Positions 16,794 through 24,483 of a DNA stretch of 64,000 nucleotides are shown piece by piece. The DNA lies in contig NZ_JAGSGD010000002.1 of assembly GCF_016772415.1 (NCBI RefSeq), positions 124,001-188,000 on the forward strand, in the 5' to 3' direction. The number at the start of each line of letters is the position of its first letter. Within the stretch, counting starts at the first letter, position 1. The position numbers and the translations under genes were made by a program. Source of the DNA: Phenylobacterium glaciei (lineage in GTDB: Bacteria > Pseudomonadota > Alphaproteobacteria > Caulobacterales > Caulobacteraceae). The notes beneath the pieces were generated by a model. The model was not told the origin of the DNA and ran no database searches. It worked only from the letters and a program-made list of their open reading frames with translations.

Positions 16794-17546
16794 ATGGCCT
16801 ACCGCGCGCCCCGCCACCCCCACATCGAGAAACACGCCCGCCACCAGACCCTGCTGGCCCGCATCGTCGGCCTGTTCCTGATCTGGGCGATCGTCGGCGT
16901 CATGGCCCTGCTGGCCGAGCGCACCATCCCCGCCCAGCACCTGCCGTGGAAGACGCTCAGCGTCATCGACCCCATCGGCGTGGCCACCAAGGCCAAGGCT
17001 GCCCGCACCGGCGAAGACCCCGCCGCCTGCCGCGCGGTTCTTACCCAGGGCGGCATGACCTTCAAGGAGGTGCAGGAGGTCTCCGCCGACGGCATGTGCC
17101 AGGTGCGCGACGCGGTCCGTTTCACCGGCGGCATGGCCCCGCTGAAGCCCAGCGACGTCTCCATGACCTGCAAGGAGGCGCTCGCCGTCTCCATCTGGGA
17201 GCGCCAGGTGGTGCAGCCCGCCGCCTTCGAGGTGCTGGGGGAGGCCGTTGTGGCCATCGACAACTACGGCTCCTACGCCTGCCGCCGCATCTATGGCCAG
17301 GCCGAGGGCCCGATCAGCGAGCACGCCAGCGCCAACGCCCTCGATGTGGCGGGCTTCAAGCTGGCCAATGGCGAGACCGTCAGCGTGCTGAGGGACTGGA
17401 ACGATCCGGGTCCGAAGGGGCGGTTCCTGCACCGCGTCCGCGACGACGGCTGCCGCGTCTTCATCACCGTGCTGTCCCCCGACTACAACGCCGCCCACGC
17501 CAACCATCTGCATCTGGACATGGGCGGCGGGGCGCTCTGCCGCTAG
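16794..17546 (+). CDS. Extensin-like family protein
   Basis: A 250-residue protein with one N-terminal membrane segment (IVGLFLIWAIVGVMALLA), then the extensin-like C-terminal domain common in alphaproteobacteria. Landmarks are the repeated Cys (AACRAVL, GMCQVRDAV, MTCKEAL, YACRRIYG, DGCRVFI), SEHASANALDVAGF and the closing NHLHLDMG. The His/Asp pattern SEHA.ANALD...H.H.D resembles M15-like metallopeptidases, so a peptidoglycan function is plausible. It is divergent from the M20 gene, with about 118 bases between. Confidence 0.9.
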   Translation: MAYRAPRHPHIEKHARHQTLLARIVGLFLIWAIVGVMALLAERTIPAQHLPWKTLSVIDPIGVATKAKAARTGEDPAACRAVLTQGGMTFKEVQEVSADGMCQVRDAVRFTGGMAPLKPSDVSMTCKEALAVSIWERQVVQPAAFEVLGEAVVAIDNYGSYACRRIYGQAEGPISEHASANALDVAGFKLANGETVSVLRDWNDPGPKGRFLHRVRDDGCRVFITVLSPDYNAAHANHLHLDMGGGALCR

Positions 17547-17573
17547 TTTTCCGCCCGCGGAACAAACGCAGAA

Positions 17574-17588
17574 TTAACACAAAATTCA
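17574..17588. promoter_or_regulatory. Weak CtrA-box-like site
   Basis: TTAA-N7-TTCA in the gap between the extensin-like gene and the transporter gene, one base off the CtrA consensus TTAA-N7-TTAA. It is about 180 bases before the transporter start. One such site per window is expected by chance, so this one is weak. Confidence 0.2.
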
Positions 17589-17764
17589 CCATGGTTAACA
17601 GATGGAACCGAGCGTGAACGAACCGAGTCCGAATCGGAGTCGTTGAGCCCGCGCCCTCTCCCCCCGGCGGGCCTTCCGCCGCCCAGCGCGCGTGTTTCGA
17701 CTCTACATCGCCGGCCAAGGGACTAACGTCCTCCCAGAACCGCCACCTAGAGCGGTCAGGGAGG

Positions 17765-19210
17765 ATGCCTGTGAGTGAGACCCATGGGGTGGCGGCCGTG
17801 GCCGATCCGCCAGTGATCGCGAGCGTGGGGGGCGACGCGCCGCTGACCCGGGGCGGGATCGCCTGGTCGGTGTTCGAGGGGGCGCGGAACCCCTATGTGG
17901 TGCTGATCACCATCTATGTCTTCATGCCCTATGTGTCGTCGACCATGGTGGGGGACCCGGTCCGTGGGCAGCAGATCATCTCGTCCTGGAGCCAGTATGC
18001 CGGCTGGATCGTGATGGCCACGGCGCCGTTCCTGGGCGCCTCCATCGATAAGCTGGGGCGGCGCAAAGGCTGGCTGGCCCTGGTGGTGATGACCATGGTC
18101 CCAGCGATCTTCGCCATGTGGTGGGGCAAGCCGGACGGGTCGGGCCTGTCGGTCACCGCGATCATGGCGCTGTCGCTGCTGATCGGGGTGCTGTTTTCCT
18201 ATTCCGAGGTGCTGCACAACTCGTTGCTGGTCCGGGCGGCCGGGTTGGAGAGTGCGCACAAGGCCTCGGGGTTAGCCCTGGCGCTCGGCAACCTGGGCTC
18301 GGTGAGCGCGCTGATCTTCTGCGCCTGGGCGTTCGCCTTGCCGGGCCATGTCGCCTGGTCCTTCGTGCCGGCCAAGCCGCTGTTCGGCCTCGACATCGTC
18401 ATGCACGAGCACGAGCGGATCGTCGCGCCCATCGCCGCGGTGATGTTCGCCATCGGCGCCATCCCGCTCTTCCTGTTTACGCCCGACGCCCCGCACAGCC
18501 AGGTCCCCGCCCTGAAGGCGTTTTCCAGCGGAGCGTCCGAGCTCTGGCGGATGATCAAGGCGATGAAGGGCTACCGGGAGGCGGCGATCTATCTGGCCTC
18601 GCGGATGTTCTACTACGACGGCATGACCGCGCTGCTGATCTACTTCGGCATCTATTCGGCCGGGGTGATGAAGTGGGGGGCGCTGGAACTGCTGATGCTG
18701 GGGATCATCCTCAGCGTGCTGGCGGTGATCGGCGGCTTTGTGGGGCGCTGGCTCGACGCCGGCGTCGGCCCAAAGCGGGCGGTGCAGATCGAGATCGGCA
18801 TGGCGCTGGCCGGCATCATCGCCCTGCTGGGGATGACGCCGGAGAAGATCCTCTATCTCTGGAGCTATGATCCCACGACCCACGCGCGGCTTTGGGAGGG
18901 GATGTTCGGGACCTGGCCGGAGGTGGTCTACATCCTGATCGGCTTCTCCAACGCCATCTTCGTCACCGCGCAATATGCGTCCAGCCGCACCCTGCTGACG
19001 CGGCTGACGCCGCCGGAGCAGACCGGCACCTTCTTCGGGGTCTATGCGCTGTCGGGCACGGCGACGGTGTGGCTGGGGTCGTTCCTGGTGAACCTGGGGA
19101 CCCAGGTGTTCAAGACCCAGCAGGGGGGCTTCGCGGCCATCGCACTGCTGTTGCTGGTGGGCTTCGTGGGGCTGCTGTTCGTGAAGGGCGGGGATCGGCG
19201 GGTGGTGTAG
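17765..19210 (+). CDS. MFS transporter, UMF1/Atg22-like
   Basis: A 481-residue integral membrane protein with about 12 predicted helices. The opening GGIAWSVFEGARNPY, the motif SIDKLGRRKGWLAL, and the late segment SRTLLTRLTPPEQTGTFFG followed by VYALSGTATVW resemble the UMF1 family related to yeast Atg22, a presumed amino-acid or peptide effluxer. The substrate is unknown. GGGAGG directly precedes the ATG; a GTG two codons later (17771) has better spacing and may be the real start. It is followed by an inverted-repeat element and then pabB. Confidence 0.88.
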   Translation: MPVSETHGVAAVADPPVIASVGGDAPLTRGGIAWSVFEGARNPYVVLITIYVFMPYVSSTMVGDPVRGQQIISSWSQYAGWIVMATAPFLGASIDKLGRRKGWLALVVMTMVPAIFAMWWGKPDGSGLSVTAIMALSLLIGVLFSYSEVLHNSLLVRAAGLESAHKASGLALALGNLGSVSALIFCAWAFALPGHVAWSFVPAKPLFGLDIVMHEHERIVAPIAAVMFAIGAIPLFLFTPDAPHSQVPALKAFSSGASELWRMIKAMKGYREAAIYLASRMFYYDGMTALLIYFGIYSAGVMKWGALELLMLGIILSVLAVIGGFVGRWLDAGVGPKRAVQIEIGMALAGIIALLGMTPEKILYLWSYDPTTHARLWEGMFGTWPEVVYILIGFSNAIFVTAQYASSRTLLTRLTPPEQTGTFFGVYALSGTATVWLGSFLVNLGTQVFKTQQGGFAAIALLLLVGFVGLLFVKGGDRRVV

Positions 19211-19220
19211 GTTTCGACGG

Positions 19221-19328
19221 CCCCCTCACCCTACCCTCTCCCCCGCCTAGGGGGAGAGGAAGTGGTGGCTGGAGATTCGCCGATGATTTTCTCCTCTCCC
19301 CGCTGGGGGAGAGGGTAGGGTGAGGGGG
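19221..19328. repeat. Intergenic inverted-repeat element
   Basis: Perfect 23-base arms at 19221-19243 and 19306-19328 (CCCCCTCACCCTACCCTCTC and its complement) enclose secondary hairpins such as CTCCCCC/GGGGGAG near 19238-19256. It lies about 10 bases after the transporter stop and before pabB. The layout resembles the elements at 9066-9174 and 40720-40895, although the sequence differs. A transcription stop after the transporter is likely; pabB would then need its own promoter. Confidence 0.85.
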
Positions 19329-19423
19329 TCGCTCCGCCGCGGGGCGCTCGAAATTCCAGAAGCGAGGGCGCCAAGCTCACCGACTCCTTTCCTTCGATCC
19401 TCCAGGCGGGTAAGGCCCGCCCC

Positions 19424-20764
19424 ATGCGCGTCGCAGCCCAGCTTCGGACGTCCTGGCGCGAGCCGCTCCAGGTCCTGTCGGCCTTCGCGGGCGAGCCGTG
19501 GGCCGTGGGCTTTCTCTCGGGCGGCCGGGGGCCTCGGGCCCGTTGGTCCTATCTGGCGCGGCGGCCCGACGCGGTCCTCACCCTAGGCGCGGACGATCGG
19601 CGCGATCCCTTCAAGATGCTGGCCGAGATGCTGGGTCCGCCCGGTGAGACCGCCCGCGACGGGCCGCCGTTCCAGGGTGGGCTCGCGGGGCTGGCGTCCT
19701 ATGAGCTGGGCGACCGGGTCGAGGTCCTGGGCCTAGCCCGCAGTTCCGACTGGCCCGACCTGGCCGTGGGGCTCTATTCCAGCGTCCTGGCCTTCGACCA
19801 CCAGGAGCGCCAGGTGATCGCCGTCGGGCGCGGCTATGACGAGGCCGACAGCGAGCAGGCGGCCTTCGAGGCGATGAGCTGGCTGCAGGACCTGGCGCGG
19901 CCTGCGATGCGGGGGCCGCTGACGCAGGGGCTGACGGCGTCGGACGCTCCGGCCTACGAGGCCGCCGTCGCGCAGGTGGTGGCCCGCATCCATGCCGGGG
20001 AAATCTTCCAGGCCAATATCGCCCGGAGCTGGACCGGACGGCTGACGCCGGGCGCGACCCCCTTCGACCTGCTGGCCCGGCTGGCGGGGCAGAGCGCGGC
20101 GCCCTTCGCGGCCTACCAGCGGCTGGCGGGTCGGGCGGTGGTGAGCAATTCCCCCGAACGCTTTCTCCAGGTGGACGCGGCCGGCGACGCCGAGACCCGG
20201 CCGATCAAGGGCACAAGACCCCGAGGCGTGGACGCGCGAGCCGACGCAGCCCTATCTGCGGAACTGGCCGGCAGTCTGAAGGACCGGGCCGAGAACCTGA
20301 TGATCGTGGACCTGATGCGTAACGACCTGGCGCGGGTCTGCGCGCCCGGCAGCGTCAAGGTCCCCGAGCTGTTTTCGGTGGAGAGCTTCACCAATGTCCA
20401 TCATCTGGTCTCCACGGTGCGCGGGCGGCTGGCGGCGGGGAATAGCGCCATCGACCTCTTGAAGGCCGCTTTCCCGCCGGGCTCGATTACGGGTGCGCCC
20501 AAGGTTCAGGCCATGAAACTCATCGCCCAACTTGAGAGCCCGCGCGGACCCTATTGCGGTTCGCTGTTCTGGGCCGGCGCCGACGGGGCCTTCGATTCCA
20601 GCGTGCTGATCCGAACCGCCGCCTGCGTGCAGGACGAGGCCGGCTGGCGCATCGAGGCCCGCGCCGGGGCCGGTATCGTCGCCGACAGCGATCCCCGCGC
20701 CGAACGGATCGAGACCGAAGACAAGATCGCCGCCTTGCTGCGGGCGCTGGAGGGTGCGCCATGA
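19424..20764 (+). CDS. pabB: Aminodeoxychorismate synthase component I
   Basis: PabB uses chorismate and ammonia to make 4-amino-4-deoxychorismate for folate synthesis. The 446-residue protein has the chorismate-binding domain signatures GEIFQANIARSW, TRPIKGTRPRG, MIVDLMRNDLARV, FTNVHHLVSTV and FPPGSITGAPK. The PIKGT lysine, used for the covalent intermediate in PabB-type enzymes, separates it from TrpE. Its stop overlaps the start of the lyase gene by four bases, so PabB and PabC are made together. The glutaminase subunit PabA/TrpG is not encoded nearby. Confidence 0.93.
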   Translation: MRVAAQLRTSWREPLQVLSAFAGEPWAVGFLSGGRGPRARWSYLARRPDAVLTLGADDRRDPFKMLAEMLGPPGETARDGPPFQGGLAGLASYELGDRVEVLGLARSSDWPDLAVGLYSSVLAFDHQERQVIAVGRGYDEADSEQAAFEAMSWLQDLARPAMRGPLTQGLTASDAPAYEAAVAQVVARIHAGEIFQANIARSWTGRLTPGATPFDLLARLAGQSAAPFAAYQRLAGRAVVSNSPERFLQVDAAGDAETRPIKGTRPRGVDARADAALSAELAGSLKDRAENLMIVDLMRNDLARVCAPGSVKVPELFSVESFTNVHHLVSTVRGRLAAGNSAIDLLKAAFPPGSITGAPKVQAMKLIAQLESPRGPYCGSLFWAGADGAFDSSVLIRTAACVQDEAGWRIEARAGAGIVADSDPRAERIETEDKIAALLRALEGAP

Positions 20765-21528
20765 CCCCGCTGGACACCATCCCGCTGGACGACCGGGGCC
20801 TGCTGCTGGGGGACGGGCTGTTCGAGACCGTGCTCGCGCGGTCGGGCGAGCTGGTGGCGCTGGCGGCGCATCTGGATCGGATGGTGGCGGGCTGTGTGGT
20901 GCTGGGCCTGCCGGCGCCGGATCGTGGCGAGGCCGAGCGGCTGATGCGCCGCGCCCTGGTCGAGGCGGGCCTGGAGACCGCGCGAGCCGCCGTGCGACTG
21001 ACCTACACCGCCGGCTCGGGCGGGCGCGGGCTGGATCGGCCTGCCGAGGCGGCGCCCCGACTGTTTTGCACGGCGGCGGCCTCGAGCGTTCCGGCGACGC
21101 CGGCGCGGCTGATGATCAGTTCGGTTCGGCGCAACGAGGGGTCGCCCGCCTCGCGGCTGAAGACCCTGTCCTATCTCGACAATGTGCTGGCGCGGCGGGA
21201 GGCCAGCCTGGCCGGCGCCGACGAGGCGGTGATGCTGAACGGGGCCGGACAGGTCGCCTGCGCGGCGGCGGCCAACCTGTTCTGGGTGCGCGGCGGCGAG
21301 GTGTTCACGCCGGCCCTGACCTGCGGAGTGCTGGACGGGATCGTGCGGCGCCAGGTGATGACGGCGGTGTCGGTGAGCGAGGTCGCGGTGGGCGTGGAGG
21401 CCCTGGCCGGCGCCGAGGCGATCTTCCTCACCAACAGCCTGATCGGCGTGCGCGAGGTGGCGAGCCTGGACGGGCGGTCGCTGGCGGGGTCCGCGCGGGT
21501 GGCGGAGATCGCCGCGCTGATCGGCTAG
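20761..21528 (+). CDS. pabC: Aminodeoxychorismate lyase / class IV aminotransferase
   Basis: A PLP enzyme of fold type IV, 255 residues. DDRGLLLGDGLFETV opens the protein, SRLKTLSYLDNVLARREA carries the PLP lysine near residue 140, and NLFWVRGGEVFTP and IFLTNSLIGVREV complete the pattern. Placement directly after pabB, with an ATGA overlap, supports 4-amino-4-deoxychorismate lyase (p-aminobenzoate formation) over a branched-chain or D-amino-acid aminotransferase. The frame is open further upstream inside pabB, but homology starts at this ATG. Confidence 0.9.
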   Translation: MTPLDTIPLDDRGLLLGDGLFETVLARSGELVALAAHLDRMVAGCVVLGLPAPDRGEAERLMRRALVEAGLETARAAVRLTYTAGSGGRGLDRPAEAAPRLFCTAAASSVPATPARLMISSVRRNEGSPASRLKTLSYLDNVLARREASLAGADEAVMLNGAGQVACAAAANLFWVRGGEVFTPALTCGVLDGIVRRQVMTAVSVSEVAVGVEALAGAEAIFLTNSLIGVREVASLDGRSLAGSARVAEIAALIG

Positions 21529-22049
21529 CTCGTGCTCCAGGTCACCTGGGCGGTCTTGCGGGGCTTGAGGTAGTATTTCTGAGTAAAGGTAAGCGCGTTG
21601 GGCAGGGCCTTCTTGGTGGTGGAGTTGTAGATGTAGCTGCTCTCCGAGAGGATCACGCTCTCGTTGTTGGCGATCAGGTTGGCCGGCACGCTGGCGATGG
21701 TGGTGATCGGGGTCATGGAGCCAGAGGTCTTCGACCAGACCACCGTCAGGTTGCCGCCGGCGTCCTTGCGGATGCTGGACACGCGCATGGACAGGCCGCT
21801 GGTGGGGAAGGGGGCGATGATGGCCTTTCCCACATTGAAGACGTCGGTCATCTCGGTGGTGTTGATGCTGGTGTCCTGGGCCACCAGGTCGCCGATGGCC
21901 GAGGCCACGTGGCTGGCCCGGCGGTCGGCCATCATGCCCTGGGTCAGCTCGGCCAGGCCGTAGTACATGAAGATCATCACCGGGGCGACGAAGGCGAACT
22001 CCACCGCCGCGGCTCCGCGGCGGTCCTTGATCAGATGTCTCAGGTGCAT
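21525..22049 (-). CDS. TadE/TadG-like minor pilin
   Basis: A 174-residue pseudopilin-like protein. After a basic start (MHLRHLIKDRR) comes GAAAVEFAFVAPVMIFMYYG, the TadE signature: processing after Gly, Glu at mature position +5, then one membrane helix. The rest is an exported domain with no known motif. The ATG overlaps the end of the upstream pilin-like gene by 10 bases, so the two are coupled. Together they diverge from pilA and very probably form the minor subunits of the Flp pilus. The 3' end overlaps the end of the convergent pabC gene by four bases. Confidence 0.85.
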   Translation of the reverse strand: MHLRHLIKDRRGAAAVEFAFVAPVMIFMYYGLAELTQGMMADRRASHVASAIGDLVAQDTSINTTEMTDVFNVGKAIIAPFPTSGLSMRVSSIRKDAGGNLTVVWSKTSGSMTPITTIASVPANLIANNESVILSESSYIYNSTTKKALPNALTFTQKYYLKPRKTAQVTWSTS

Positions 22050-22630
22050 TTCGCGCCCACCGGGGTGGCTGTGGAATAGGGTTCGTTGCGGAAGGTGGCG
22101 ACCGTGGAGATCAGCCGCTTGTTGGAGCTGGTCCCCATGTTCACCAGCGCCTTGTCGAGCAGCGGGGTGAAGACGTCCCACTCGTAATAGGTGCGCACCA
22201 GGACGATGTCGCCGGGCGCGCCGGTGGAGAAGCAGGTGGCCGCCGCCGCCGCGGGGGTCCAGGCGGTTCCTGCGGTCGCGCTGTTGCTGCTGGCGGTGTT
22301 GAAGTCGGCGAAGGTCTGCACCGCCACGGTGAGCTTGGTCAGGCAGGGGGTGGCCAGCCAGGCCATGCGGTTGCAGACCAGCGTCTTGAAGTCACCCTTG
22401 GCGCTGGACCCGCTGGTCTGGAAGCCGCCGGTGCGGATCTGGCGCGCGGCGTTGTCGGTGGCGTTCTGCAGGGTCACCGAGACCATGAACACCAGGCCCA
22501 GCTCGATGATGCCGAACATCATCACGCAGAAGGGCAGGGCGATGATGGCGAACTCGATCGCCGTGGTCCCGCGCCGGGCGGCGGCGAACCGCAGCAGCAG
22601 GTTCTGAAAGCGAAGGGCGCGGCGGCTCAT
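22040..22630 (-). CDS. TadE/TadG-like minor pilin
   Basis: A 196-residue protein with the TadE-type N-terminus: basic leader RFAAARR, then GTTAIEFAIIALPFCVMMFG (Glu five residues after the likely cleavage) in a single membrane helix. The mature domain has four Cys residues (LVCNRM, TPCLTK, ATCFST, AKCT), so disulfides are possible. It is the first gene of a two-gene unit with the next TadE-like gene, transcribed away from pilA. Exact orthology to TadE versus TadG is not decided here. Confidence 0.85.
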   Translation of the reverse strand: MSRRALRFQNLLLRFAAARRGTTAIEFAIIALPFCVMMFGIIELGLVFMVSVTLQNATDNAARQIRTGGFQTSGSSAKGDFKTLVCNRMAWLATPCLTKLTVAVQTFADFNTASSNSATAGTAWTPAAAAATCFSTGAPGDIVLVRTYYEWDVFTPLLDKALVNMGTSSNKRLISTVATFRNEPYSTATPVGAKCT

Positions 22631-22713
22631 GACATCCTCAGAGGTCTTCGAGCACCATCATAGCCAAGTCTGCTGAATCGGAGGTTTAGACCGCCGCGAT
22701 CGGTGCGGGCGGC

Positions 22714-23208
22714 CTACTGGCCGGCGGGGGTAGCCGCGCGGCGGGCCTCGGCGGCGCGGGCGGCGTAGGCGGCGAACGGCCCGGCATAGCGGGCGTATTC
22801 GCTGTCGAGCTCGCCGGGCATGGGGGTGCGCTCGCACCGGGGCGTGCAGGCGTAGTTGGAGACATTGGCCGTCTGGGCCCCGGCGCTGGGGCCGCGATAG
22901 AGCGAGACGCGGTTCACGTCGGGGGCGCTGACGACGATCTGGCTGTTGGCGATGGTGCGGCCGCGGCTGTCGATGACCATCAGATTGGTGACGCCGTAGC
23001 TGCGCCCCTGGATCACCGCGGTGCGGCTGTCGACGACGTTGATGTCGGCGATGGCCGGGTTGCCGACCATCACGTCACGGGCTCCGGCTGGCAGGCTGAT
23101 GCGGACGCCCTGGTCGATCACCGCCGAAATCGTCGCCGCGCCGGCGGCGGAAACCTGGGCCGCGAGGGCCAGGACGGCGAGGGCGGCGGCGAGAAGCGGG
23201 CGGCGCAT
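22714..23208 (-). CDS. Secreted pilus-assembly protein with CpaC/RcpA N-terminal-type domain
   Basis: A 164-residue protein with a signal peptide (LLAAALAVLALAAQVSAAGA). It is followed by one copy of the domain found at the N-terminus of Tad secretins: VRISLPAGARDVMVGNPAIA, DVNVVDSRTAV-like and GVTNLMVIDSRGRTIA. The same pattern is in CpaC here (SAIVELPMDARDVLVTSPGV). It lacks the secretin channel, so it is a stand-alone periplasmic accessory, perhaps binding the secretin or peptidoglycan. The C-terminal 60 residues are Ala/Arg-rich. It lies between the minor pilin genes and pilA. Confidence 0.82.
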   Translation of the reverse strand: MRRPLLAAALAVLALAAQVSAAGAATISAVIDQGVRISLPAGARDVMVGNPAIADINVVDSRTAVIQGRSYGVTNLMVIDSRGRTIANSQIVVSAPDVNRVSLYRGPSAGAQTANVSNYACTPRCERTPMPGELDSEYARYAGPFAAYAARAAEARRAATPAGQ

Positions 23209-23519
23209 GCTGGGGGTCTCAAAAAAATCCGTCCCTGAACCTCGCCCCGAATGGTCAAGAAAGGTTGAAGAAAAGACCGACTCACGCGCGCGCGAGAATC
23301 ATTATGCAAAAACCCCGATTCTGGCCCGAATCCGGGTCCATGGTTAACCGGTCTTCACAGTAAACGAAAGTAAACCATAGAAAGTTCTTCTCGAATACTT
23401 CCGTGTTTACTCGACATTAAGTGCGCCCTGCGAAATTGATCCTGCAATTCGGGGCGAGCAGGTCGGTGACTTGGTCCCTCACTCACCAACTGGTTCGCTA
23501 CACACCCAAGGAGAACACC
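23209..23519. other. Divergent promoter region of pilA and the RcpC-like gene
   Basis: About 310 bases, clearly more AT-rich than the surroundings, with no gene. It must carry the pilA promoter and that of the minus-strand pilus gene. It holds a CtrA-box-like site at 23406-23420 and a repeat pair GTAAACGAAAGTAAAC near 23360. The 5' untranslated region of pilA ends in AAGGAGA. Confidence 0.6.
23406..23420. promoter_or_regulatory. CtrA-box-like site upstream of pilA
   Basis: TTTA-N7-TTAA, one base off the CtrA consensus TTAA-N7-TTAA, about 100 bases before the pilA start. In Caulobacter crescentus pilA is activated by CtrA (established knowledge), so position and sequence agree. Matching sites precede cpaB and tadD. 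Confidence 0.6.
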
Positions 23520-23687
23520 ATGTCCAAGTTCGTCACGCGCTTCCTGAAGGATGAATCCGGCGCCACGGCCATCGAGTATGGCCTGATCGCGGCTCTCATC
23601 GCCGTCGTGCTCATCACCGCGATGAACACCCTGCAGGGCAAGATCGCCGGCACCTTCACCAAGATCGGCACGGCGATGCCGCAATAG
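23520..23687 (+). CDS. pilA: Flp-family type IVb pilin
   Basis: The major subunit of the Tad/Flp pilus, 55 residues. The basic leader MSKFVTRFLKDESG ends at Gly14, the prepilin peptidase site, followed by ATAIEYGLIAALIAVVLIT with Glu and Tyr at mature positions 5 and 6, the Flp hallmark. A strong AAGGAGA site lies 6 bases before the ATG; an upstream in-frame ATG adds residues with no pilin character. A CtrA-like box lies about 100 bases upstream and a strong intrinsic terminator directly downstream, so pilA is probably a separate, highly expressed unit. Confidence 0.96.
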   Translation: MSKFVTRFLKDESGATAIEYGLIAALIAVVLITAMNTLQGKIAGTFTKIGTAMPQ

Positions 23688-23711
23688 GCGGCTAGCTCCG
23701 AAACATTGCGG

Positions 23712-23743
23712 GGGCCGCGGTGCGAAAGCGCCGCGGCCCTTTC
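23712..23743 (+). terminator. Intrinsic terminator after pilA
   Basis: A 12-bp stem, GGGCCGCGGTGC at 23712-23723 and GCGCCGCGGCCC at 23728-23739 (one G-U pair), closed by a GAAA tetraloop and followed by TTTC. It lies 24 bases after the pilA stop and before cpaA, separating pilin output from assembly genes. Confidence 0.85.
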
Positions 23744-23814
23744 GCTGTCTGAAACCTCCCGTTCACCCAAAGGCGGCAGGATGGTTTCGAACCCCGCCAG
23801 ATGGTCCTCCGCCG

Positions 23815-24333
23815 ATGCCCCTGCTCCAGGCCGCCCTGCTCTCGATCTTCCCCGCCCTGGTCATCGTGGGCGGCCTGCGCGACGCCACCAGCTACACGAT
23901 CCCCAACTGGATCTCAGGCGTGCTGATCCTGGCCTTCTTCCCGACCGCCTTCGCCATGGGGCTGCCGCTGCAGGCGATCGGCGCCCAGGCAGGCATCGGG
24001 GCCATCGCCCTGGTCATGGGCATGGTGATGTTTTCCCTGGGTTGGATTGGCGGCGGTGACGCCAAGCTGTTCGCCGCGGCAGGCCTCTGGCTCGGCTGGC
24101 CGGCCTTCGCCACCTATCTGCTGGTCACCGGCGTGGCCGGCGGGGCGCTGGCCATGGGCCTGCTCGGCCTGCGCTCGATGTGGGTGCGGCCTTATGTCTT
24201 GAACGGTCCGGCCTGGTTCGGCCGCCTGGCAACGCCGGGCGAGAATGTCCCTTACGGCGTGGCGATCGCGGTGGGCGCGCTGGCGGCCTTCCCGGCCACG
24301 GCGCTGATGGCGGCGTTCCCGGGACTGTCCTGA
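23815..24333 (+). CDS. cpaA: A24 family prepilin peptidase
   Basis: A 172-residue inner-membrane aspartyl protease that cleaves the leader of PilA and TadE-type pseudopilins. It has about six hydrophobic segments. The two catalytic Asp residues are in GLRDATSYTIPN (about residue 23) and GGGDAKLFAA (about residue 82), the GxGD motif. It is the short TadV/CpaA form lacking the N-terminal methyltransferase region of PilD. It follows pilA and its terminator; cpaB comes 150 bases later behind a CtrA-like box. Confidence 0.93.
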   Translation: MPLLQAALLSIFPALVIVGGLRDATSYTIPNWISGVLILAFFPTAFAMGLPLQAIGAQAGIGAIALVMGMVMFSLGWIGGGDAKLFAAAGLWLGWPAFATYLLVTGVAGGALAMGLLGLRSMWVRPYVLNGPAWFGRLATPGENVPYGVAIAVGALAAFPATALMAAFPGLS

Positions 24334-24342
24334 CGGACTTCC

Positions 24343-24357
24343 TTTAGCCCGCGTTAA
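24343..24357. promoter_or_regulatory. CtrA-box-like site upstream of cpaB
   Basis: TTTA-N7-TTAA between cpaA and cpaB, about 130 bases before the cpaB ATG, one base off the CtrA consensus. It suggests a second promoter driving the cpaB-tadC operon. Confidence 0.5.
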
Positions 24358-24483
24358 CCATGCGGGGCCCAAAAGCGATGCGCCGGCAGAAGGTCGGAAT
24401 TTCGAATCGTGTGCGCCCGCGCGGATCGCAGGGCCGCCGTCAGTCACCCCGGTCTCCCTCGCGGGAGCCTCGAGTAGTCGTTC

